Assembly: GCA_027622655.1 (NCBI GenBank)
Contig: JAQBYI010000001.1
Span: 1-64,000 of the forward strand
Length of the DNA: 64,000 nt
Source of the DNA: Gemmatimonadota bacterium
Lineage (GTDB): Bacteria > Gemmatimonadota > Gemmatimonadetes > Gemmatimonadales > Gemmatimonadaceae
Direction of reading: 5' to 3'
This document shows, in pieces, positions 44,180-52,689 of this stretch (position 1 is its first letter; each line of letters starts with the position of its first letter). The notes beneath the pieces are model-generated. The model was given only the letters and a program-made list of their open reading frames with translations. It had not been told where the DNA came from and searched no databases. Position numbers and translations under genes: made by a program.

Positions 44180-44771
44180 ATGAATCCGATGGCACCCACC
44201 GACCAGATCACGATACGTCGCGCGGTCAATGGCGACGAGTCCGCGCTGCGCGCCATTTGGACGCAGCACGCGCCGCGCATTGACGCGGTGGTGAACCGGC
44301 TGGTGGGCGATTCGGATCTCGCGGCCGACGTGGCTCAGGAAGTCTGGATTCAGATTTTCCGTGCCCTGCCGAGCTGTCGTGGGGACTCGCAGTTTTCGAC
44401 CTGGGCACACCGGATTGCGGTCAACCGGACGCTCAACGCACTTCGGTCGCTGCGGCGGATTTCGAAGTCGGAAGTGGACATTGACGAAAACACGTCGATT
44501 GTAGAGCACGACGGCGAGCGCATGATGCTTGCGCAGACCATCGACGAGGCCGTGCAAAAGCTCTCGCCCGGAGCGCGCACGGTATTCGTGTTGCACGACG
44601 TCGAGGGCTACACACACGAGGAGATCGCCACGGAGCTGGGCATCACCTCGGGCGGTTCGAAATCACAGCTCTTCCAAGGCGCGCGCGAAGCTTCGCCGGC
44701 TGCTCGCGCACCTCGTGGACGCTCCAACCCCGGCGAAGGACTACCAAGACGATGTCGCATCTCACTCCTGA
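44180..44771 (+). pseudogene. ECF RNA polymerase sigma factor with a one-base insertion near its end
   Basis: Sigma-70 region 2 covers about residues 25-90 (DLAADVAQEVWIQIFRAL, FSTWAHRIAVNRTLN) and region 4 about 120-175 (LSPGARTVFVLHDVEGYTHEEIATELGITSG). After KSQLFQ the frame fails: the downstream frame +1 reads KARAKLRRLLAHLV, the normal end of these proteins. Deleting one C of the CC at 44674-44675 restores a 196-residue sigma ending at 44771, overlapping the anti-sigma start at 44752. As given, translation would run on to 44908 with a foreign tail. Possibly a sequencing error. Upstream GGGAAACC at 44145 might be its own -35. Confidence 0.85.
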
Positions 44772-45450
44772 ACGACTCGCTGCGTTGGTTGACGACACGC
44801 CGACGCCGATCGAAGCAGCGCACGTCACGACGTGCGACGCCTGCACGGACGAACTCGCGGCCCATCGGCGACTTGCGCGGCTGGCCGTGGAATCGCGCGC
44901 TGGTCTGATCGCGCCGGTCTCGAAGTTCGACGCTCTGGTGCCGAGGCTTCGTGCCGAAGGAATTATCGCTGGGCCGGATCGTGGCATGCTTATTCGCCGC
45001 TGGACGATTCGTGCCGCTGCCGCTCTCGGATTCATGCTCATTGGTGCGGCGGCCGGCCGGCTCTCCACCGGCGGGTCGATGATCGGGTTGAATGGCCCGT
45101 CGTTTGGCGCAGGCTCAACAGCGGGCCTGACCGCGCAACCGGTGGCGTTCCAGACGCAGGACGACGCGATGCAGGCTCTGATGGTGTCGCAGCAGGCTTA
45201 TCAGAATGCCGCTGCGTTTCTTGCTGCTCAGGATTCGAGCCAGCGCTTCATTGGGCTGAACTCGGAGTCGTATCGAACGCGCCTTGGCGCACTCGACGAC
45301 ATGGCCGCAGTGTCGCGGGCCGCGTTGTACCGTGCGCCGCAGGATCCGCTGCTCAACCAGTACTACCTCGCACTACAGACGGCGCGGGAGCAGACGCTGC
45401 GCCTGCTTGCCGTATCGCTGCCGAACTCCCGGCCGCTCGGGAGGTACTGA
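44752..45450 (+). CDS. anti-sigma factor with zinc-finger-like N-terminus
   Basis: A 232-residue single-pass membrane protein. A ZAS-like motif, AAHVTTCDACTDEL (His and two Cys, near residue 24-31), should bind the ECF sigma in the cytoplasm; a membrane helix follows at about 86-103 (AAAALGFMLIGAAAG), and a periplasmic domain rich in Gln and Ala has QAYQNAAAFLAAQDSSQ. The gene overlaps the sigma gene and, by TGATG, the next PDZ gene. The periplasmic domain may sense envelope stress. It has the H-x3-C-x2-C pattern but a short finger. Confidence 0.82.
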   Translation: MSHLTPERLAALVDDTPTPIEAAHVTTCDACTDELAAHRRLARLAVESRAGLIAPVSKFDALVPRLRAEGIIAGPDRGMLIRRWTIRAAAALGFMLIGAAAGRLSTGGSMIGLNGPSFGAGSTAGLTAQPVAFQTQDDAMQALMVSQQAYQNAAAFLAAQDSSQRFIGLNSESYRTRLGALDDMAAVSRAALYRAPQDPLLNQYYLALQTAREQTLRLLAVSLPNSRPLGRY

Positions 45451-46598
45451 TGCCCGCCTTCAACGCAGGTCTGACGGTGCATAAGCGAGCCCTATCGCTG
45501 ATGCTGGCCGCCGTGGTGGCGGCTCCCACGCTCGCCGCACAGGGGCGGGCTACCATTCGCACGCGGACGGTGGACCCATCCGGCAGAGATTCGACCGTCG
45601 ACTTCACTGTTCGCGTTGAATCGGGCGACATTCTGCGGCTGATCAGCGAGCTGATGACTCTGCGTCAGGCAGAAGAACGCCTTGCGAAGGCAGTGCGCGA
45701 GGTGCGCTCGGATGGCGCGGACGGTTCGCGGCTCCGCGATCTGGAGTCGCAGCTATCCTCGGTGACGCGGCGCAACGCGGGCCTGATGTCGGCCGTCCGG
45801 TTTCAATGTGCGCGCGACGACATGCAGCCCGATGGCTACCTCGGTGTGAGTTTCGAGGGCATTGAGATTCGGCGCGTCGACGATGGCCCCGTGATGTATT
45901 CGTTCGGATCGACGCCGCACGTCATTTCAGTCGAGCCGGGCTCACCGGCGGACCTTGGCGGGCTTGCGGCGGACGATGAGATCGTCAGTATCGCGGGCTA
46001 CGATGCTCGCAAGCCCGTTCCATTGGGCGCGCTGCTCAAGCCTGGCGCAAAGCTGGTCGTCCGTGTGCTTCGGTCAGGACAGCAGAAGGACATTAGTGTC
46101 GCTGTCGGCAAGCGCCCGGAAGGATTTGGGTCGCCGTGCGCCGGGCTCGATGACATGCTCGCGAGCGCTCGGTGGGAGCCGCAAACGACCATGCTGCCGC
46201 GGACCGGTGGATCGGGCACACCGCGCACGACCACCGTCATTATTGGTGAGGGCGAGGCGCCGCGGTCGGCGGGCAATGGGTTCGTATTCATGACGCCCTT
46301 CGCGACAGCTGGGCCGAATCTGATTGGTGGTGCACAGTTCCTTGCGCTCGATGCGCAGTGGCGCGAGACACTGGGCGTGGATCAGGGACTACTTGTCCTC
46401 TCGGTCGCTGCGGGAAGTCCGGCAGAAGCGTCCGGGCTGCGCAAGAGCGACGTGATCGTGGCTGTGGGCGATTCGACGGTGAGCTCAGTTGGCGACCTCT
46501 GGCGCCTGGTTGACCGGGCCGGCCCATCGGGGCTGACGCTTCGCGTTCGGCGTGCCAAGCAGCTCGTGACCGTCGTGTTCAAGACTCGGGCGCCCTGA
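45450..46598 (+). CDS. exported protein with two PDZ domains
   Basis: A 382-residue exported protein. The signal peptide is near residues 12-32 (ALSLMLAAVVAAPTLAAQ). A coiled-coil-prone segment covers about 60-110. PDZ 1 is at about 128-215 (GYLGVSFEGIEI, VEPGSPADLGGLAADDEIVSIAG) and PDZ 2 at about 290-380 (LLVLSVAAGSPAEASGLRKSDVIVAVGD). There is no protease domain. It may read unfolded outer-membrane proteins and regulate the co-encoded anti-sigma factor, by analogy with the DegS/RseA system; inference only. ATG 45450 overlaps the anti-sigma stop. Confidence 0.85.
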   Translation: MPAFNAGLTVHKRALSLMLAAVVAAPTLAAQGRATIRTRTVDPSGRDSTVDFTVRVESGDILRLISELMTLRQAEERLAKAVREVRSDGADGSRLRDLESQLSSVTRRNAGLMSAVRFQCARDDMQPDGYLGVSFEGIEIRRVDDGPVMYSFGSTPHVISVEPGSPADLGGLAADDEIVSIAGYDARKPVPLGALLKPGAKLVVRVLRSGQQKDISVAVGKRPEGFGSPCAGLDDMLASARWEPQTTMLPRTGGSGTPRTTTVIIGEGEAPRSAGNGFVFMTPFATAGPNLIGGAQFLALDAQWRETLGVDQGLLVLSVAAGSPAEASGLRKSDVIVAVGDSTVSSVGDLWRLVDRAGPSGLTLRVRRAKQLVTVVFKTRAP

Positions 46599-46629
46599 CC
46601 GACCAGAATGCGTTATGCGAGTGAGTCCA

Positions 46630-46661
46630 GAGGGCGTGTCGGTCGATTCCGGAGCGCCCTC
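46630..46661. terminator. hairpin between convergent genes
   Basis: GAGGGCG (46630-46636) and CGCCCTC (46655-46661) form a 7-bp stem touching the matrixin stop codon, 32 bases after the PDZ gene. No T tract. Confidence 0.35.
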
Positions 46662-47445
46662 ACGGCTTTGCGGAATCGCGCACCGGGCCAGGAGGGAGGC
46701 GGTAAACGAGATTCGCCGTCTGCAGGTCCTCGGTGCTGAGCCGCAGCGAAAGCACGCGCGGGGACATGATGTTTTTTGGATTCGACGAGTGATCGAGGCC
46801 GATCAGGTGCCCCACCTCGTGTAGCGCGATCGCGTGCACGGCCTGCCGATCGTAGGCCTCGCCGGCCGCAGAGTGGAGGCCCAGTTCGATGTCTGCGCCG
46901 AGAATCCACCAGTTGACGTCGCGGGCCCAAAACGTCTTTCCGGCCGCAGAATCATTGAACCGATCCACCCAGCGCACGCGCACTTCCGCCGATGCCGAAT
47001 CGCCGATGAAGAGGAAGCGCAACGGAATCCCGGCGTTCGACCACGTGTAGAACGCGTCGCGGGCGAGCTCCGGATAGTCCGGCCAGAAGTCTCTGATGCC
47101 GGGCGAGCGCTGTATCCAGACTGTGATCGGATCGTCGCGGCGGTCGATCCAACGAGCCACATTGCCGCCACGCGCGGCGAGAATCTCGTCCATGTACGTC
47201 ACGACCCGGCCCTCGGCGAGCGCCCGATCGATAGCCACGAAGTCACGCGTCGCGGGGGGCGGGAGCGTCGAGCGGCGAACACGAACGAGATCGCCTTCCT
47301 GCGTCCGCAGCTCGACGGTGGCGAGCGAATCAGCCGCCGGACTGTCCACGGCAGCCGGGCCGCCCGATGTACGCCCCGCCTGCATTCCGATAAACAGGGC
47401 GAACGCGACGCCGAGCATAACAAGAAATGTTTTCGCCACTTTCAC
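46660..47445 (-). CDS. membrane-anchored matrixin-type zinc metalloprotease
   Basis: A 261-residue protease. A signal anchor covers residues 5-22 (KTFLVMLGVAFALFIGM). The metzincin zinc site HEVGHLIGLDH is at 209-219 and the Met-turn NIMSP at 227, the full set for matrixins (peptidase M10A). The preceding DITVWIQ-like and VRVRWVDRF strands belong to the catalytic domain; there is no obvious propeptide cysteine switch. It faces the periplasm and may process envelope proteins. GTG 47445 overlaps the upstream hydrolase stop by GTGA. Confidence 0.88.
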   Translation of the reverse strand: MKVAKTFLVMLGVAFALFIGMQAGRTSGGPAAVDSPAADSLATVELRTQEGDLVRVRRSTLPPPATRDFVAIDRALAEGRVVTYMDEILAARGGNVARWIDRRDDPITVWIQRSPGIRDFWPDYPELARDAFYTWSNAGIPLRFLFIGDSASAEVRVRWVDRFNDSAAGKTFWARDVNWWILGADIELGLHSAAGEAYDRQAVHAIALHEVGHLIGLDHSSNPKNIMSPRVLSLRLSTEDLQTANLVYRLPPGPVRDSAKP

Positions 47446-48362
47446 GATCCGAGGTCCCGGCCTTCGAGGAAGCCGCCGACGTGCTCAAAGAACTCGGCGG
47501 GCTGTTCCCAAAATGGCATATGGCCCGCGCCTTCGATGATGGCCAGGCGCGATCGCGGAATCAGCGCGGCCGTCGCCCGAGCGAGATCGGGCGACAGGAT
47601 GTCCTGGGCACCGTGCACGAGAAGGGTTGTCGCGGCGACGCGACGCGCGTCATCGCGCCAATCGTAGCCCTCGCGCCGGAGTAGGGAAGCCGCCGACGCT
47701 CCCGACTGGCTTTTCTCTATTGGTGGAGCGAACGCCGCGCCCAGATCGGGGTCGGCGAACCACGCGGGATAGATCGCCCGGGAATATTCGGAGTGCGTCT
47801 GCGGGTTGTCGTCGTGCAAGAGGCGTGGATCGAGGGACTCGAGAAGGACGCGGTGGCGACCGTCGAGTCTCGCCAACGCGGCGTCGTGGAGTCCATCAAT
47901 CCAGCCGCCGTTGGAACCCACGGCGTCGACCAGGACGAGCCTGCGAACGCCGAGTGGATCGCGCGCCGCGGCCAGCATCGCTATTCCACCGCCCCAGGAG
48001 TGGCCGAGTACATCCCAACGGGTGAGCCCCAACGCTTCGCGAAGGGCCGGCAGATCGCCAGCGTCAAACTCGATGCGCGACTGCCGCTGTCCGGGCGCGG
48101 CCTGCGAAAGTCCGCGTCCTCTGAGGTCATAGAGCACGAGCTGCCGGCCGGTGGCGAGCGGAGCAAGTGCCGGCCAGAGGAGCGAATGGCTGTAGATCAT
48201 TCCGCCATTCACACAGACGAGCGGAGTGGCGTCGGCGACCGGAGGGGTCGTGTAGACCGCGAACTCGAGTCCGCGGGTCGTGACCATCTGTCTGGTCAGT
48301 CGTGGCGACCGCGGCTGAGTCTTGCGAAAGGCCGCATAGCGGGCGCGCGCGCTGCCGGTCAC
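47442..48362 (-). CDS. alpha/beta hydrolase, proline-iminopeptidase-like
   Basis: A 306-residue hydrolase. Oxyanion segment NGGMIYSH, nucleophile elbow GHSWGGG (Ser near 119), acid in VHGAQDILSPD, and catalytic His in EGAGHMPFWEQP. The DLRGRGLSQ motif is common to the S33 and haloperoxidase groups. No signal peptide. It sits between queG and the matrixin gene with one- and four-base overlaps, so the four genes from 49788 to 46660 form one operon. The substrate is unknown. Confidence 0.85.
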   Translation of the reverse strand: MTGSARARYAAFRKTQPRSPRLTRQMVTTRGLEFAVYTTPPVADATPLVCVNGGMIYSHSLLWPALAPLATGRQLVLYDLRGRGLSQAAPGQRQSRIEFDAGDLPALREALGLTRWDVLGHSWGGGIAMLAAARDPLGVRRLVLVDAVGSNGGWIDGLHDAALARLDGRHRVLLESLDPRLLHDDNPQTHSEYSRAIYPAWFADPDLGAAFAPPIEKSQSGASAASLLRREGYDWRDDARRVAATTLLVHGAQDILSPDLARATAALIPRSRLAIIEGAGHMPFWEQPAEFFEHVGGFLEGRDLGS

Positions 48363-49543
48363 TACAGCTGTTCCGGAGCGGTCGGCACGGTTCCGGCCGG
48401 CGCGGCGGACGCGGTTGTGCGAGAACGCAGTGTCACGAGCGCAGACTCGACTTCTCTGAGCACGGCGAGGTCGGCCTCAGTCGTCAGTTGGTGCTCGAGT
48501 GCGCCCAACGCGGTCTGATCGCCGGCGAACTGCCCGAGCGCCCAGGCTGCGTGCGCACGCACGAGTGGCTCGGGGTCTTTCATGAGGGCGGAGGCGAGGG
48601 CCCCAACGTCGTGTGGCGCGCGTCGATTTCCCATTGCGACGGCTGCGTTTCGCGCGAGGCCAACGCGCTTCGCACGCGTGATCGCCGTGCCGCGAAAGCG
48701 CCGGCGATAGCCGTCATTGTCGAGCGCGAGGAGTTCGGCGAGATCCGGATCAGCTGCCGTTCGGTTCGGGGCCATCGCGGCGAGCGAGGCGTCGCGCGAA
48801 AACCGTACGTTCCACGGGCAGACGTCCTGACAGATATCGCAGCCGTACACGAGTTCGGCCATCTGCGGGCGAAGCGTTTCGGGTATTTCGTCGCGGAGTT
48901 CAATGGTCAGGTAGGAGATGCATCGGTTCGAGTCGAGTACTCTCGGCTCGGTGAGCGCATCTGTTGGACACGCGTCAAGGCAGCGGCGGCATGTGCCGCA
49001 CCGATCGTCTTCGAATGGCGCGTCGGGCTCCAACACCTGATCGGTGAAGAGCGCGCCGATGAAGAAGAACGATCCGAGCCGAGGATTGATGAGTGTGGTG
49101 TTCTTTCCGAACCAACCGAGGCCGGCGCGCCGTGCGAGATCGCGTTCGAGAACCGGACCCGTATCCACGAAGCTTCGGTACTCGCCGCCTGAGTTGGCTT
49201 TGAGCCATACACCCAGAGAGTCGAGCAGATCCCACATCACGCGGTGGTAGTCGCCGCCGCGGGCGTATCGAGCAACAGCGCCAGTAGGTTGCGTGCCCCC
49301 GTAGTTGAGTCCCACGACGAGTGCAGACTGCATGCCGGGCGCGGGACGTGACGAATCGCGGCGGATGTCGGCATTCCGCTCCATCCACGCCATCGTTCCC
49401 GCGAATCCGGCCGCCAGCCAGCTGTCAAACTGATCCGCACTCTCTGCCGCGCCGAGTCGCGCGGTACCGGCAAGGTCAAATCCCGCGGCGTAAGCCTGCG
49501 CCTTGAGCTGTGTGGCGAGCGATCGCCCTGCTGCTGCGCTCAA
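48362..49543 (-). CDS. queG: epoxyqueuosine reductase QueG
   Basis: A 393-residue cobalamin- and Fe-S-dependent enzyme that makes queuosine in tRNA. Features are DLAGTARLG near the start, GTMAWMERNADIRRDS, ARYARGGDYHRVM, DTGPVLERDLARRAGLGWFGKNT, and two [4Fe-4S] sites (CGTCRRCLDACPTDAL; CDICQDVCPWN). C-terminal HEAT repeats at about 290-370 bind tRNA. TTG 49543 overlaps the stop of the small upstream gene as TTGA; the longer frame to GTG 49633 would cover that gene and lacks homology-like sequence. Other queuosine genes are not in the window. Confidence 0.92.
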   Translation of the reverse strand: MSAAAGRSLATQLKAQAYAAGFDLAGTARLGAAESADQFDSWLAAGFAGTMAWMERNADIRRDSSRPAPGMQSALVVGLNYGGTQPTGAVARYARGGDYHRVMWDLLDSLGVWLKANSGGEYRSFVDTGPVLERDLARRAGLGWFGKNTTLINPRLGSFFFIGALFTDQVLEPDAPFEDDRCGTCRRCLDACPTDALTEPRVLDSNRCISYLTIELRDEIPETLRPQMAELVYGCDICQDVCPWNVRFSRDASLAAMAPNRTAADPDLAELLALDNDGYRRRFRGTAITRAKRVGLARNAAVAMGNRRAPHDVGALASALMKDPEPLVRAHAAWALGQFAGDQTALGALEHQLTTEADLAVLREVESALVTLRSRTTASAAPAGTVPTAPEQL

Positions 49544-49788
49544 GGGGTGTGGCGTGTCCAGCGGGCGTAGCGCTCGATGTCGTGGGCCGGTGGCACGGCG
49601 CGGTGATCGCCATAGGCCGTGTGCATGCGCCACGCGATGTAGGTCCGATCAGGAATCGGCAGGAATGGCGGGCGTCTGTACCAGTCCCGCGACCTGAAAC
49701 GCCAAGCCACGCGCAACAGGTCCAGCGCGAGCGGTGGATGCACGATCGTGCGGAGCAGGAGCCTGACGGAGAGTGCGGGCCAACTCAT
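49540..49788 (-). CDS. small conserved hypothetical protein upstream of queG
   Basis: An 82-residue basic protein rich in Arg, Trp and Pro. It reads MSWPALSVRLLLR..., then a patterned core RRPPFLPIPDRTYIAWRM and TAYGDHRAVPP. I recognise the YxxWRMxTAYGD pattern as a recurring small protein of unassigned function in similar genomes. It has no signal or membrane helix. Its stop overlaps the TTG start of queG, which supports both. The ATG at 49788 is 82 bases from the divergent acyltransferase start. Confidence 0.65.
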   Translation of the reverse strand: MSWPALSVRLLLRTIVHPPLALDLLRVAWRFRSRDWYRRPPFLPIPDRTYIAWRMHTAYGDHRAVPPAHDIERYARWTRHTP

Positions 49789-49870
49789 GCCGAGAAAGAT
49801 TGTCGCCGCAGTGGACGAGTCAAAGGCCTTCGATGCCACGGTGCGGCTTCGCACGTATCATTCCGCCAGA

Positions 49871-51187
49871 ATGTGGATGCTCCGCGCCATGCCCATGATG
49901 AGTCGGCTGGCGGCATACGGCTACTACCGTGTGGCGCTGGGCGGTGAGCATCCGCCGCGCGAGGGACCCGAGCTCGTAGTGGCCAACCACACCAATTCGC
50001 TCCTAGACGTTGCATTCGTGGGCGTCGCGTCGCGGCGCGCAGTGCGGTTCATGGCCAAGGCGCCGCTGTTTACGTATCCCGGGCTCGGATGGCTTGTGAA
50101 GGCTGTCGGTTCCGTTCCGGTATACCGCCGGCAGGACGATCCGAGATTGGTTGTACAGAACCTCGACATGTTTCGTGAGGTCTACCGGGCCATAGCGCAG
50201 GGGCACGCCGTCGGGATCTTTCCCGAGGGCACCAGTCACAGTGCGTCGGGACTCCAGCCGCTCAAGACCGGGGCTGCACGAATCGCGCTCGGCGCGGCCG
50301 AGCATCTCGGACGCGCGTTCCCGATCGTGCCGATCGGAATGGTGTTTCGCGACCGGCGGGCATTTCGCAGTCGGGCGCGGGTCGTCGTCGGCCGATCGTG
50401 CGTGTGGGACGATCTGGCCTCGCGGGGCCCGGGCGACCGCGATGCTGTGCGTGAGTTGACGCGTCGGATCGAGGAGTCGATGCGCGCCGTGACGCTGAAC
50501 CTGCACGACTGGCAGGATGAACAGATAGTTCGGATGGCGGAACAAGTGTGGCGCGCTGAGTTCGAACTGAGCCGCACCCCGGAAGCCGAGATTGACAGGC
50601 TCGCGACGACAACGCGCGCTCTTGCACAGCTCCGCCTCGGTGATGATCCCGCATGGCGCGCCGTGGCGCGCGAGTTGCGCTCGCACGAGCGGGTGTTGGG
50701 CCGGCTCGGACTCACGCCGACCACTGTGAGGGCGAACATATCCACCGGATCGGCTGCGCTACGGCTGCTGCGCCGGATGCCGCTATTGCTCATGACTCCC
50801 ATCGCCGCTCTTGGACTGGCGCTGTTCTGGGTTCCGCGCGAAGTGACCGGCGTCATCGGGACGCGGGCGTCGAAAATCGAGGGCGACGATTCGATTCCGA
50901 CGTTTCGTGTGATGTACGGCGCGGTTGTGTTCTTCGTCTGGTTCGTGCTGCTCGCTGCTGCAGTTGGGACGACGTGGCGATGGTCAGCCGCTGTGGTGGC
51001 GTTCTTTGCACTCCCCGCTCTCGCGTTCGTGGCGATGGCGGTCGGCGAGTCGCGACAGTTCGTCTGGCAATCCATCCGGCGGTATCTCGTGCTCCGCAGA
51101 CACCCCGAACGGGTTGCGGCGCTAAGGCAGCGCCAGCACGCGCTTGCTCAGCGACTCAAGGATCTGCTGCGCGCATCCGGCTCCTAG
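49871..51187 (+). CDS. PlsC-type acyltransferase with C-terminal membrane domain
   Basis: A 438-residue protein. The 1-acylglycerol-3-phosphate acyltransferase domain covers residues 15-210: block I NHTNSLLD (His40, Asp46), block II near RFMAKAPLF, and block III FPEGTSHS. The second half has a helical linker and two hydrophobic pairs (about 290-320 and 345-400). This two-part form is that of GPAT/LPLAT proteins in several phyla, not the short PlsC. It probably makes phosphatidic acid. Possible starts are 49787, 49871 and 49877; I prefer 49871 because upstream residues look non-conserved and overlap the divergent gene. Confidence 0.82.
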   Translation: MWMLRAMPMMSRLAAYGYYRVALGGEHPPREGPELVVANHTNSLLDVAFVGVASRRAVRFMAKAPLFTYPGLGWLVKAVGSVPVYRRQDDPRLVVQNLDMFREVYRAIAQGHAVGIFPEGTSHSASGLQPLKTGAARIALGAAEHLGRAFPIVPIGMVFRDRRAFRSRARVVVGRSCVWDDLASRGPGDRDAVRELTRRIEESMRAVTLNLHDWQDEQIVRMAEQVWRAEFELSRTPEAEIDRLATTTRALAQLRLGDDPAWRAVARELRSHERVLGRLGLTPTTVRANISTGSAALRLLRRMPLLLMTPIAALGLALFWVPREVTGVIGTRASKIEGDDSIPTFRVMYGAVVFFVWFVLLAAAVGTTWRWSAAVVAFFALPALAFVAMAVGESRQFVWQSIRRYLVLRRHPERVAALRQRQHALAQRLKDLLRASGS

Positions 51188-51243
51188 GCCGGTCCCGCGC
51201 ACGCGTCCAGCCGGCTGAGCAATCCGACGACGCGGCCGGGCGA

Positions 51244-52668
51244 TTACTCGGGCAGCCAGCTCTGCCCGTCACCGGGAGCCGTGGCGCCGATCGCCGCGGC
51301 TGCGGAGGCAAAGATGTCCACCGTGCGGCGCGGCGTTACCGCCGCCGGCCTGTTCAGCAGGAGCGGCACCAGCATGTGCTCACGATGCAGCGCGCCGTGC
51401 GACGACACGTGCGGGATCGGTTCCCATTTCGACCGAAGGTCCCACTGTCTGGCCGCGCTGATGAGCAGATCTCCGCAACGCGCGCTCGCCGTCAGGTGGG
51501 CGATCTGGACGAGCGCGTCGGGATAGTCGCTCGAAATCGTCGCGGCGTGCGCATCATTCGCATCCAGATCGGGGAGTTCACCCAGGCCAAGTGGATCGCC
51601 CGTAGCCGGCCGATACGAGAACCGCCCTCCGTGCATTACGATCCTGGCCGTGCCGCGGCCGCGCGCGCGAATCTCGGTCGTTTCGGCGTCGATCGGGAGG
51701 ATGAGCAAGTCGGTGGACTCGCGCTCGAGCAGGCGCTCCGCCAACCATTCCCATTGTGCGGCGAGCGCAGGCCACCATGGCCGGATCAGGCGATCGATAT
51801 CCAGGCTGATGTGAGCCATGGCGTTCCCGCTCACCATCACGGCGGCGCGCTGTCCCAGGCCGAAGGTCCATGGGTGCGCCCGCACGCCAACCCCCCACGA
51901 GCGCAAGAGCCCCGCGAGGTCTTCGTGTGTGCGCACTGGCGAATGTCCGTGGTCGCTGACGATCCACAGGTGCATCTGATCCCAACGACCGTCATGCTCG
52001 GCGTCGGCACGAATGCGGGCGGCGGTCTGATCGACGATCCGCATTGCATTGCGCACCACCGCCGAATCGTGGCCCTGGGAATGCGATGTCTTGTCGATTC
52101 CGGTGAGCGCGCAAAACGCCACCTGCGGCCGCTCGCGGGCAATGCGTTCTGCGACGCGTGCGCCGACGTGACGGTCGATGTCCAGCCATCCGTTCACACT
52201 TCCCCGAAAGTGTGTGAACGCGGCCCGCAATACGAAAGCCGGCCCGCGCGCCACCTTTTCGTGCCGCGCGAGTCCGCGTTCGATCATGCTCAGCGCCGCA
52301 ACTCTGCTCGACGCGAGCTCAAAGAGCGTCGGAACGGAGGGATCGATATCGCGTCCGATCTCACGCATGTCGAGGCCGACGTAGCTGCGCGCGTAGGCGG
52401 GCCAACGGGTGCGCGTACGCGCGCGGTCGTACCAGCGGATGCCCGGCAGGCCGACGGGTCCGGGAAACCGGCCCATGAGAAACGGCGTGTACGCCGGTCC
52501 GGTGACCGACGGAAAGACGGATGAAACCTCGTGCATTCCGCCTTCGGCTCGCAGCCGTGCGAGGGCTGGGAGTTCGCCCCGATCGATCGCGGCGGCAAGG
52601 GTATCCGGCCGCGCGCCGTCGGCAACGAGGATTACGACACTCTGGAGCGATTTGTCGCGTGGGGGCAC
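51244..52668 (-). CDS. alkaline-phosphatase-superfamily phosphodiesterase
   Basis: A 474-residue enzyme of the type I phosphodiesterase / nucleotide pyrophosphatase family. Metal site: Asp in ILVADGARPD, nucleophile Thr in FPSVTGPAYTPFLMG, Asp/His in GIDKTSHSQGHD, Asp-His in VSDHGHSPV, and final His in SSHGALHREHMLVP. There is no signal peptide, so cytosolic activity is likely; such proteins often act on lipid or nucleotide phosphodiesters. The GTG start at 52668 lies 21 bases from the divergent LOG gene. The start is ambiguous within a few codons. Confidence 0.85.
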   Translation of the reverse strand: MPPRDKSLQSVVILVADGARPDTLAAAIDRGELPALARLRAEGGMHEVSSVFPSVTGPAYTPFLMGRFPGPVGLPGIRWYDRARTRTRWPAYARSYVGLDMREIGRDIDPSVPTLFELASSRVAALSMIERGLARHEKVARGPAFVLRAAFTHFRGSVNGWLDIDRHVGARVAERIARERPQVAFCALTGIDKTSHSQGHDSAVVRNAMRIVDQTAARIRADAEHDGRWDQMHLWIVSDHGHSPVRTHEDLAGLLRSWGVGVRAHPWTFGLGQRAAVMVSGNAMAHISLDIDRLIRPWWPALAAQWEWLAERLLERESTDLLILPIDAETTEIRARGRGTARIVMHGGRFSYRPATGDPLGLGELPDLDANDAHAATISSDYPDALVQIAHLTASARCGDLLISAARQWDLRSKWEPIPHVSSHGALHREHMLVPLLLNRPAAVTPRRTVDIFASAAAAIGATAPGDGQSWLPE

Positions 52669-52689
52669 GCGGGAAGGTAAACTCCGTGG

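Noticed and set aside
44832-45449. N-terminal extension of the PDZ protein through the anti-sigma gene
   Set aside because: The frame is open but Arg/Cys-rich nonsense; the anti-sigma frame there has zinc-finger and membrane helix, and the ATG at 45450 starts directly at a signal peptide.
50653-52524. Forward 623-residue open frame
   Set aside because: It overlaps the end of the acyltransferase in another frame and lies antisense to a phosphodiesterase with complete metal ligands; no domain pattern.
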